Below, piece after piece: positions 1-6,515 of a stretch of DNA of 7,116 nucleotides. Source of the DNA: Candidatus Symbiothrix sp. (GTDB lineage Bacteria; Bacteroidota; Bacteroidia; Bacteroidales; Azobacteroidaceae); NCBI GenBank assembly GCA_031270925.1, contig JAISWY010000121.1, positions 1-7,116 of the forward strand. The letters run 5' to 3'. Under the pieces are notes generated by a model that ran no database searches, was not told where the DNA came from, and saw only the letters and a program-made list of their open reading frames with translations. Within the stretch, counting starts at the first letter, position 1. Every line of letters starts with the position of its first letter. The position numbers and the translations under genes are program-made.

Positions 1-588
1 TTGCTTGGCGTCTTCCGTCAAGGTAACATCAACTACCGTCCGGTTGCCGACTGTAAGGGTTTGCATCAAATAACCGATATAGGAAAATTGCAGTTGCGAA
101 TTGGCGGAAAGTCCGGTCAAAAGATAATTGCCCTCCAAATCGGTTGAAGTGCCGAATGCCGTACCTTTGGCAACTACCGAAACTCCAATCAGCGGCTCGC
201 CGTTTTCATCGACCACTTTTCCCGTTACGGTCAATTTTCCGGCTTGCGGATCGGCTTTCGGTGTTTCCGTTTTTTTCGTCGAAAAATAGACCACATTATC
301 TTCTATTGTATAGGAAACATTTTTGCCGGATAAAAGCGTATCCAAGGTTTCTTTCAACGATTTGTTTTTTACTTGGATTTCGGCTATCTGCAAATCGGCC
401 AAATTATCATCATAGAAGAAATGATACTCGCCCTGCCTTTGAATGGATTTGAGCGCTTCTCCCACAGTGGTCTGTTTCAACGACAGGGATATTTGCGCCT
501 GTGAAGATAAAGTCGCTGCAAAGAATAAACACAACAGCGCACAAGTCGTTATCAACTTCGGCTTACTTACTTTTAGAATGTGCTTCAT
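1..588 (-). CDS. SusC/RagA-family TonB-linked outer-membrane protein with STN domain, N-terminal 196 residues (3' end outside window)
   Basis: Reading leftward from the ATG at 588-586, the frame stays open to the window edge. Residues 1-31 form a signal peptide (basic start, hydrophobic core around LITTCALLCLFFAA, likely cleavage after SSQA). Residues about 33-103 fit an STN (secretin/TonB short N-terminal) domain: a TVGEALKSI helix, then HFFYDD and a NVVYFS strand. Residues about 119-192 fit the carboxypeptidase-D-regulatory-like domain that precedes the plug in SusC proteins (VTGKVVDENGEPLIGVSV, then GTSTDLEGNYLL and YIGY). The window ends just before the expected TonB box, plug and 22-strand barrel, so about 800 residues are missing. 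In this family the receptor sits in the outer membrane and, with a SusD lipoprotein, imports glycans or peptides using TonB energy. STN domains usually mean control through an anti-sigma/ECF sigma pair, but none lies in this window. The start has no Shine-Dalgarno sequence, as is usual in Bacteroidetes. The substrate cannot be told. Confidence 0.93.
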   Translation of the reverse strand, partial: MKHILKVSKPKLITTCALLCLFFAATLSSQAQISLSLKQTTVGEALKSIQRQGEYHFFYDDNLADLQIAEIQVKNKSLKETLDTLLSGKNVSYTIEDNVVYFSTKKTETPKADPQAGKLTVTGKVVDENGEPLIGVSVVAKGTAFGTSTDLEGNYLLTGLSANSQLQFSYIGYLMQTLTVGNRTVVDVTLTEDAKQ

Positions 589-652
589 GGTAGCAATCTG
601 TTTTTTATTTTATTAAACTTTTATTAGATTCTCGTATATAAAACAAGTTGGT

Positions 653-690
653 CCGGAAAACTACTTATTCTAAAATGTTTTATTTTCCGG
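653..690. repeat. Inverted repeat CCGGAAAA / TTTTCCGG in the divergent intergenic region
   Basis: Perfect 8-bp arms lie at 653-660 and 683-690, separated by 22 bases of AT-rich sequence. The next outward pairs would be G-U wobbles only. The dyad centre is about 83 bp upstream of the SusC-like start and about 123 bp upstream of the first operon start. It could be an operator or a weak hairpin in the SusC-like leader. A short T-run follows it on the plus strand, but no plus-strand gene precedes it, so a terminator for a visible gene is unlikely. Eight-base arms in AT-rich DNA can arise by chance. Confidence 0.35.
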
Positions 691-739
691 GTTAATTTTT
701 TTGAGGTTAGTTCATAATTTAAAAATTTTCACCCAGCCA

Positions 740-770
740 TGTGTAATTAAAGGAATTTCATGTACTTTTG
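740..770 (+). promoter_or_regulatory. Bacteroidetes-type housekeeping promoter for the Hsp70 operon
   Basis: TACTTTTG at 763-770 matches the Bacteroidetes -7 consensus TAnnTTTG exactly. Nineteen bases upstream, TGTG at 740-743 matches the -33 consensus TTTG in three of four positions. Transcription would start near 776-779, leaving a leader of about 16-20 nt before the ATG at 795. The element overlaps a possible upstream TTG start at 768, which argues for the ATG at 795 as the true start. The match was made by eye; no transcript evidence is available. Confidence 0.65.
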
Positions 771-794
771 TCCCCTCAAACGATTAAGACAGAT

Positions 795-1106
795 ATGGAC
801 AATCACGTACAACTAATCAATCAACTGCTGGAAATCAAACAAAAGATTGCGCAGGAAAAATTGGAATCCAAGTTCGAACGCAATTTCAACCGGATTTTCT
901 CGATTTTTGAAGAGGCCGGCTATCTTATCCAATATCCTATGGGAGAGAAATATAGCGAAACACGCTCCGATTACGAAGCCGCAATTATCGGACAAGAATC
1001 CAATAACATGGTCGTTTCGCAAGTTATCAAACCGGTTATTTACCGGAAAACAGCCGACAGCGCCAATTTGTTGCAAAAAGGCATCGTTGTAGTCGAAAAA
1101 GCATAA
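795..1106 (+). CDS. Miniature GrpE-like protein, putative nucleotide exchange factor for the adjacent Hsp70
   Basis: The protein has 103 residues. Residues about 4-40 form a charged helix able to make a coiled coil. Residues 48-103 resemble the beta domain of GrpE in pattern: GEKYSETRSDYEAAI matches the position of the family's GE.FDP..HEAV, and later come a VVSQVIKPVIY strand, a short loop and a closing LLQKGIVVVEKA strand, compared with GrpE endings such as QKGY...LRPA.V.VAKA. E. coli GrpE has 197 residues, so the long N-terminal dimer helix would be mostly missing here. The usual RPA motif of the last strand is not kept. GrpE exchanges ADP for ATP on Hsp70, and the next gene, 11 bp downstream, encodes an Hsp70, which supports the reading. 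The ATG at 795 is preferred to a TTG at 768, which lies inside the promoter. The similarity was found by eye and is weak; the protein could be an unrelated partner. Confidence 0.6.
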   Translation: MDNHVQLINQLLEIKQKIAQEKLESKFERNFNRIFSIFEEAGYLIQYPMGEKYSETRSDYEAAIIGQESNNMVVSQVIKPVIYRKTADSANLLQKGIVVVEKA

Positions 1107-1117
1107 AAACAAAACAG

Positions 1118-3670
1118 ATGAAAGCAATTAATTTCGGCATCGATTTGGGTACAACCAATTCATTAATAGCAAAATACGATAACGGTAAAGTTATTTTATT
1201 CAAAAATCCCGTAGGACACAAGGAAAGTCTGGCTTCGGTGGTCGCTTTCCGCAAAGATCGTATCCTCGTGGGCGACAAAGCGCGGGAATATTTGTTGAAA
1301 GACCCTGTGAATGTCTTTAGCAGTTTCAAACGACGAATGGGAACGGACGACCGCTTCTACGTGGTCAATATTGACGACAACATTACACCAATCGAATTAT
1401 CGACTTACGTGCTGAACGAACTCAAACAGTTTGTCCACACCGGCGAACGGCTTGAAGCAGTGGTCATTACCATTCCGGCCTCGTTCGATACCATGCAGGC
1501 CAACGCCACCAAACGCGCAGGCGAACAGGCAGGATTCCAAGAAGTGTATCTCTTGCAGGAACCGATTGCCGCAAGTCTGGCCTATTTCAACGGCAGCAAC
1601 GAGGAAAAAACAGGCAATTGGCTGGTGTACGATTTGGGCGGCGGTACTTTCGACGTGGCTTTAGTCGAAATTCGCAACGGCGAAATGAAAGTGAAAGACC
1701 ACGAAGGCAATAATTTTCTCGGCGGCGTGGATTTCGACCGCCTGATTGTGGAAGAAATTTTCGTTCCGCAAATCATAAAAGAAACACAAATAGCTGATTT
1801 TCAAGAACAACTGACGAACAAACAAGGCAAATACGAAAAATTTTATTTCCAACTGCTTTATCAAGCGGAAGAAGCAAAAAAGGAATTGGCACATGCGCCG
1901 AATTACGAAGTCGAATTTTCAACCGAAATCAACGGACATATCTACGATTTTGTATTCACAATTACCGTCGAACAATTTAATCAACTGATTGCAAGCAAAA
2001 TACAGGAAACCATCAAAATGCTTCAGGCGATTTTGCAACGCAATCATTTAGAAACAACCGGCATCAGCGAGATTATTTTGGTGGGCGGCAGCACTTTGAT
2101 ACCGTTCGTCCGTAAGCAATTAAAAATGGAAACGGGCATTCCGGTCAATACCGGCGCCGACCCGATAACCGCTATCGCCGTTGGAGCCGCTTTTTACGCC
2201 GCTAATAAATATTATAATCCTAAAAATCAACCGGATAGCGAAGAAGATTTGGATAATTTATTGATGAAAATTTCCGGTTCATCATCGAATATTTCGCCGG
2301 AAAAGGAGCCGCAATTGAAAATCGATTTGGGCTACAATAAAATGAGCCGCGAAGACGAGGAAGTGTTGCTGGTTCGCATTTCCGGTCAAATGGAAAAATA
2401 CACTTACCGTTTGGTGCGTTCCGACGGCGGTTTCGACACGGGACTTGTACCGCTCCGCAGCAAATTCACGGAATTTTTGCCGCTTTTGCCCAATGTCGCC
2501 AACTCGTTTTCGATGCGAATTTTCGACGAAAACCGGAGCGAATTACCGGCTTTGGCGCAACAAATCATCATTACACACGGTCAGTACAGCATTTCGGGAC
2601 AACCGCTTCCGAAAGATATTTGTATCGAAATCGACGACAAGGAGAACAACGTAACCCGTCTGGAAGTGATTTTCGAGAAAAACAGCATCCTTCCGTTGAA
2701 GAAAACCTTGTATCGCGAAATTTCCAAAACCATCGAAAAAGGTTCGTCCGACAACATCATTATCAATATTCTGGAAGGCGACCGGTTTGCGCGTTCGATT
2801 TCCAATTTACCGATCGGATGTATCGAAATTTCCGGTAAGCAACTGACTTCTAATTTGATAAAAGGTTCGGACATTGAAATTCAAATTATGATTTCGGATA
2901 ATCGCGAACTCTCGGTCGAAGCCTTTCTGGTTATGACCCGTCAAGAATTTAAAAACGTTTTTTCGATTTCCGAAAAGCACATCAATATTGCGCGTTTGAA
3001 AGAGCAATTTACCACTTTGGAATCGGAAATGCGGACAGCCTTAAAGCAATTCAACGCCGAAGACAATGATATTTGGTCGATTCAAACCGAAAATCTGTTG
3101 CGCGAATTGGCTTCTTTCGGCGACGATTTGGCGAAAATGAAAGAGAAAGATTGGTCAGACAAGCGCTATGTGATTGCCGAAGACATCTCGCGCATTTCCC
3201 AGAAATTCGACAAGATTGGCGGCTACGAACGCTTGGAAAATCTGCAATCGGAATATTTGCACAACATGGAACTGGTGGAACAAACGTTGCCGTCGGCCGA
3301 TATTGAAAAGGAATCGTTGAATGCCCGTTTCCGTCGCCTGTCGGAAAACACCAATCAGGTTTTGAAATCGCGCAATCCGGCCATTTTGAAACGCGCCGCC
3401 GAGCAATTAGACGATTTGTATTGGGATATTTTGTCGAACACCCATTCGCATCTCGTATCGCGTTTTTACATCTTGAAATCCTACAAACCGGATATGTACA
3501 AGAATTATCATTTGGCGCAAAGCATTTTCACAAAAGCAGAGAAATCGATTGAAGACGGCCGCTACCTCGATTTGAAACGAATACTCAACGACTTGTACAA
3601 TTTGATGACCATCGATTGGTCGGTTTATGACAGGCGGCCGGAAAATTTCAAAGGCACAGGAATAAGTTAA
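1118..3670 (+). CDS. Divergent Hsp70-family chaperone with a beta-sandwich-like insert between the ATPase and substrate-binding domains
   Basis: The protein has 850 residues; canonical DnaK has about 640. Residues 1-361 are a complete Hsp70 ATPase domain: phosphate-1 loop GIDLGTTNS (7-15, Asp9), the catalytic lysine Lys71 in SSFKRRMG, VITIPASF with QEPIAASLAY (116-156, Glu148), phosphate-2 loop YDLGGGTFDV (171-180, Asp172, Thr177, Asp179), LGGVDFD (201-207), adenosine motif EIILVGGSTLIP (318-329) and GADPITAIAVGAA (346-358). The conserved DVLLLDVTPLSLG linker is absent. Instead come an acidic stretch (372-398) and a beta-rich segment (about 398-492, including RSDGGFDTGL). Residues about 496-615 then align with the substrate-binding beta domain: PLPKDICIEI for TPLSLGIET, FEKNSILP for IAKNTTIP, IILEGDR-type strand at 548-556, and IGCIEISG. 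Residues 616-835 are helical and would form an extended lid. There is no signal peptide, so it acts in the cytoplasm. All catalytic residues are present, so ATPase activity is expected. It is probably a specialised Hsp70 rather than the housekeeping DnaK. Confidence 0.93.
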   Translation: MKAINFGIDLGTTNSLIAKYDNGKVILFKNPVGHKESLASVVAFRKDRILVGDKAREYLLKDPVNVFSSFKRRMGTDDRFYVVNIDDNITPIELSTYVLNELKQFVHTGERLEAVVITIPASFDTMQANATKRAGEQAGFQEVYLLQEPIAASLAYFNGSNEEKTGNWLVYDLGGGTFDVALVEIRNGEMKVKDHEGNNFLGGVDFDRLIVEEIFVPQIIKETQIADFQEQLTNKQGKYEKFYFQLLYQAEEAKKELAHAPNYEVEFSTEINGHIYDFVFTITVEQFNQLIASKIQETIKMLQAILQRNHLETTGISEIILVGGSTLIPFVRKQLKMETGIPVNTGADPITAIAVGAAFYAANKYYNPKNQPDSEEDLDNLLMKISGSSSNISPEKEPQLKIDLGYNKMSREDEEVLLVRISGQMEKYTYRLVRSDGGFDTGLVPLRSKFTEFLPLLPNVANSFSMRIFDENRSELPALAQQIIITHGQYSISGQPLPKDICIEIDDKENNVTRLEVIFEKNSILPLKKTLYREISKTIEKGSSDNIIINILEGDRFARSISNLPIGCIEISGKQLTSNLIKGSDIEIQIMISDNRELSVEAFLVMTRQEFKNVFSISEKHINIARLKEQFTTLESEMRTALKQFNAEDNDIWSIQTENLLRELASFGDDLAKMKEKDWSDKRYVIAEDISRISQKFDKIGGYERLENLQSEYLHNMELVEQTLPSADIEKESLNARFRRLSENTNQVLKSRNPAILKRAAEQLDDLYWDILSNTHSHLVSRFYILKSYKPDMYKNYHLAQSIFTKAEKSIEDGRYLDLKRILNDLYNLMTIDWSVYDRRPENFKGTGIS

Positions 3671-3673
3671 AGT

Positions 3674-4672
3674 ATGCAATATCAATCACTTATACGCTTA
3701 TTGGAGCATTGCGGCATCCATGCGAATACAACAGATGCAGGCAAAAACAAGAAAATTTTGGCGGCCGAATTTTCCTTGTCCGAAAATGGAATTATTTCGA
3801 TTGACGGCTTCGATTACACCAAAAACGATGTTTTCCGGGAATTGGAAGCCGAAAATGCCGCGCAAATCATCGAATATCATCATCGGATTTGGAATGATTT
3901 ATCCTTATTGCAATGTTTGGAGCAGGATATTATTGATTTCCGCAATGTTGCGTCGTGGTTTGAACTCACAGCCGATCGTGATTTTGTAGATTTCATTTCA
4001 CCGTATTTTTCCGAATCGTTCAACAAAATCATGCGCAAATATCTACAGGAAATGAATTTCGAAGAAGCCGTCCGCTGTATGCGGATGAACATTTTCATAG
4101 CCGACCCAAACGACGAAAACCGCGCATACAGCAGTACACGCACGTTTTTGACCGCAACTGTCCACGAACTGAAGAACGTAAACGAAGTTACCTACACTTC
4201 CCTGATTCCCGAATTGAATAATTGGGCGACGCGCGATGCCGCCTCTTTCCTCAATCGTTTGCCCGATTCGTTTTTTGATGTGAAACACGATTTGGTCAAT
4301 GCTTTGATCAATTTGCAGGTGCTGATTCAAAACAACAACCGCAATTTGTGTTATCAAATCAGTTTGATGCTGGTCGAATTGAGCAATCTCCGTCTTGATG
4401 TGGCCGAACTGATTAAAGATAATCATCGCATTTTTGAAAATAATATAGGCAAAGGCACAAAAGAACACAACGCATGGTCGTCGTACCTTTGGTTTATTGT
4501 TGTTGCAGTTATCGTGCTTACAAGGTTTTCCACTACTTGCCACGATCGGTCGTCGCGCCACAAATCCTATTATCAACCGCAACGGGTAGAACTTGATTCG
4601 GCAACGCAAACCCGTCTGCGAGCCATTCTGAACGACGAACACCAAACAATACAAATCATAAATGAAGAATAA
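3674..4672 (+). CDS. Unrecognised helical protein with one C-terminal membrane segment, encoded in the Hsp70 operon
   Basis: The 332-residue product is not recognised. Residues 1-265 read as mostly alpha-helical and soluble, with a short beta-like stretch (about 36-50, GIISIDGFDYTKND) near the N-terminus. There is no signal peptide. One hydrophobic segment at about 270-284 (YLWFIVVAVIVL) is followed by a basic stretch (RFSTTCHDRSSRHK) and about 35 polar residues, ending in NEE. This suggests a large cytoplasmic domain fixed to the inner membrane by a late anchor, although charge on both flanks leaves topology open. No HPD motif is present, so it is not a J-domain protein. No enzymatic motif was seen. 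The gene starts 3 bp after the Hsp70 stop and overlaps or touches the MutS-like gene, so it is surely co-expressed with both. It could be a client, an adaptor that brings the Hsp70 to the membrane, or an unrelated passenger. Confidence 0.85.
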   Translation: MQYQSLIRLLEHCGIHANTTDAGKNKKILAAEFSLSENGIISIDGFDYTKNDVFRELEAENAAQIIEYHHRIWNDLSLLQCLEQDIIDFRNVASWFELTADRDFVDFISPYFSESFNKIMRKYLQEMNFEEAVRCMRMNIFIADPNDENRAYSSTRTFLTATVHELKNVNEVTYTSLIPELNNWATRDAASFLNRLPDSFFDVKHDLVNALINLQVLIQNNNRNLCYQISLMLVELSNLRLDVAELIKDNHRIFENNIGKGTKEHNAWSSYLWFIVVAVIVLTRFSTTCHDRSSRHKSYYQPQRVELDSATQTRLRAILNDEHQTIQIINEE

Positions 4673-6515
4673 AATGCGAAATTCCAATTATTCAACTTAC
4701 GAATCGGTTTTTCAATATTATCGCGATCGAATCACCAACAATAAAACACAACTATCGACCATTAAAAAACAGCTTTATACCGTCGGGACAATCCGTTTAT
4801 GCGTGTTCCTCGGAAGCATCGCCGTCGCTTGGTTGTTGCGTTCGCAAGGCAGTGGTGTTGTTACAGCGATTTTAATTTCCGGCACGATTTTATTTTTATT
4901 CTTCTTACTGAAATACAATCAATTACAAAAGAAAAAGCAATATTTGGAAACCGCGATTTCATGTGATGAAAACGAATTGAAAGGATTGGATTATGATTTT
5001 TCGACCTTCGACGGAGCCAATGAAAAGCCGGATGCAGCCCATTCATTCGGTTTGGATTTGGATATTTTCGGGAAAAATTCGCTCTTTCAATCCATCAACC
5101 GTACAGCCACGCCTGCCGGACGGAATATTTTGATTCATTGGTTTGAAAAGCCTTTAACCGATTCGCAGGCCATTCGTATTCGTCAGGAAGCCATCCGCGA
5201 ATTGTCCGGGAAAAATGATTTCCGGCATCATTTTCAAGTATCGGGATTGATCGAACCGGGGCAATATTCCGATGATGCGGAAATGGAAAAGTTTATCAAT
5301 CAAGAAGATACTATCTCCCCTACCCTATTTTGGAAAATCTTGGCCGGACTGGTTCCGCTCGCTTGGATTGTGGCTATCGCACTTGTTGCTTTGTCGGTTA
5401 TTCCAATACAATCGTTGATTTGGGTTTACATTCTCACTTTCATTATCAGCGAAAGTAAAGCAAAGAAAATCAATCAATTACAATCTTTAACAGGAAAAAA
5501 GATTACAATTTTACAAGCTTATACCGCTTTGATGGAAGCAGTAGAAAATGAAACATTCGAGAGTCGGCAACTAATTGATATACAATCTGTTTTCTTACAA
5601 AACAAAATCAAGGCATCGGCGCGATTCAAGCAATTGGCGCAACTGTCGAATGAATTGGAACAGCGAGCCAACATGGTCGTCCACCTATTATTAAATCCGT
5701 TCTTGTTGTGGGACATTCGCAAAGCCCTGCAATTGGAAGATTGGAAACGGAAAAACGGCAAAAATCTTTTGCAGTGGATACAAGTTTTGGGACAAATCGA
5801 CGCACACAACTCGCCGGCGACTTTCGCTTTCAATCATCCCGATTACACTTATCCGCAATTGACCGAAAATTATTTCGAGATGCAAGGAAAAAACGTGGGA
5901 CATCCTTTGATGAACCGTGAAAAATGCATTCGTAACCATATTTCCATCGAAAAACAAGCCTCTTTTTGGATTATTACCGGAGCTAATATGGCCGGAAAAA
6001 GCACCTACTTACGCACCATCGGCGTGAATTTCGTTTTGGCCTGTATCGGCGCCCCGGTTTGTGCGGAATCGTTACAAGTATTTCCCGCACAATTAGTTAC
6101 AAGTTTGCGCACTTCCGATTCATTGAACGAAAACGAATCCTATTTCTTTGCCGAACTCAAACGGCTGAAAATGATTATCGACCGGCTTCATTCCGGCGAA
6201 AAACTGTTCATCATTTTAGACGAGATATTAAAAGGAACCAATTCGGTCGATAAACAGAAAGGTTCGCTGGCATTGGTAGAACAATTAGTTCAATTGCAAT
6301 CGTGCGGAATTATCGCCACACACGATTTGCTTTTGGGCGGTTTGGCCGACGAATTTCCGGAAAACATCCAAAATTACCGATTTGAGGCCGATATTGCGAA
6401 CAACGAATTGACATTTTCCTATCAATTACGAGGAGGAATCGCCCAAAACATGAACGCCTGTTTCCTGATGCAAAAGATGGGAATTATGCAGGCTACGGTA
6501 CTTGGCGGGCGTTAA
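4662..6515 (+). CDS. Membrane-anchored MutS-family ATPase lacking the mismatch-recognition domain
   Basis: The protein has 617 residues. Hydrophobic pairs at about 44-60 / 66-84 and about 224-247 / 250-263 look like two membrane hairpins. Between them, residues about 130-195 match the MutS core (LDLDIFGKNSLF, NRTATPAGRNILIHW, RQEAIREL). The C-terminal ATPase is complete: Walker A GANMAGKST (440-448, Lys446), the signature region with TSLRTSDSLNENESYFFAEL (480-499), Walker B LFIILDE (515-521, Asp520 and Glu521), then KGTNS and the switch histidine ATHD (His554). MutS proteins are dimeric ABC-type ATPases; MutS1 needs an N-terminal domain with a Phe-x-Glu motif to read mismatches, and no such domain is present here. 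MutS1 is about 850 residues. A role in ordinary mismatch repair is therefore unlikely despite the name often given to such genes. The start at 4662 overlaps the preceding gene by 11 bp; an equally good in-frame ATG at 4674 lies 1 bp after its stop. Confidence 0.9.
   Translation: MKNKMRNSNYSTYESVFQYYRDRITNNKTQLSTIKKQLYTVGTIRLCVFLGSIAVAWLLRSQGSGVVTAILISGTILFLFFLLKYNQLQKKKQYLETAISCDENELKGLDYDFSTFDGANEKPDAAHSFGLDLDIFGKNSLFQSINRTATPAGRNILIHWFEKPLTDSQAIRIRQEAIRELSGKNDFRHHFQVSGLIEPGQYSDDAEMEKFINQEDTISPTLFWKILAGLVPLAWIVAIALVALSVIPIQSLIWVYILTFIISESKAKKINQLQSLTGKKITILQAYTALMEAVENETFESRQLIDIQSVFLQNKIKASARFKQLAQLSNELEQRANMVVHLLLNPFLLWDIRKALQLEDWKRKNGKNLLQWIQVLGQIDAHNSPATFAFNHPDYTYPQLTENYFEMQGKNVGHPLMNREKCIRNHISIEKQASFWIITGANMAGKSTYLRTIGVNFVLACIGAPVCAESLQVFPAQLVTSLRTSDSLNENESYFFAELKRLKMIIDRLHSGEKLFIILDEILKGTNSVDKQKGSLALVEQLVQLQSCGIIATHDLLLGGLADEFPENIQNYRFEADIANNELTFSYQLRGGIAQNMNACFLMQKMGIMQATVLGGR

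Larger units (their letters stand above)
795..6515 (+). other. Predicted four-gene transcription unit: GrpE-like / Hsp70 / membrane protein / MutS-like
   Basis: Four co-directional genes follow one recognisable promoter. The gaps are 11 bp (1107-1117), 3 bp (3671-3673), and then either an 11-bp overlap or a 1-bp gap depending on the start chosen for the last gene. There is no room for an internal terminator. The tight packing implies co-transcription and probably translational coupling. It makes a shared role likely for the first two genes and possible for the rest. No transcription terminator is visible after 6515, because that sequence is already coding for the convergent AraC-type gene. 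Confidence 0.75.

Noticed and set aside
144..452. A 102-codon open frame on the plus strand
   Set aside because: It is antisense to the SusC-like STN region and its arginine/phenylalanine-rich translation is typical of a shadow frame.
768..794. TTG at 768 as the start of the GrpE-like gene
   Set aside because: The codon falls inside the -7 promoter element and upstream of the likely transcription start; the ATG at 795 begins the recognisable helix.
1682..1760. A suspected loss of the Hsp70 catalytic threonine at GNNFLGG
   Set aside because: The catalytic threonine belongs to the DLGGGTFD loop, where it is present (Thr177). The GNNFLGG segment is a different, variable position.
4043..4687. 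A 214-codon open frame on the minus strand
   Set aside because: It lies wholly opposite the operon's third gene, has low-complexity cysteine/valine/isoleucine-rich composition and matches no family. The plus-strand gene has better context and spacing.
5835..5846. An HPD tripeptide (MutS-like residues 392-394), the hallmark of J-domain co-chaperones, in an operon with an Hsp70
   Set aside because: The surrounding sequence (NHPDYTYPQL) matches the conserved segment before the MutS ATPase domain, where similar N/R-P-x-Y...P motifs are normal. The flanking helices of a J-domain are absent.
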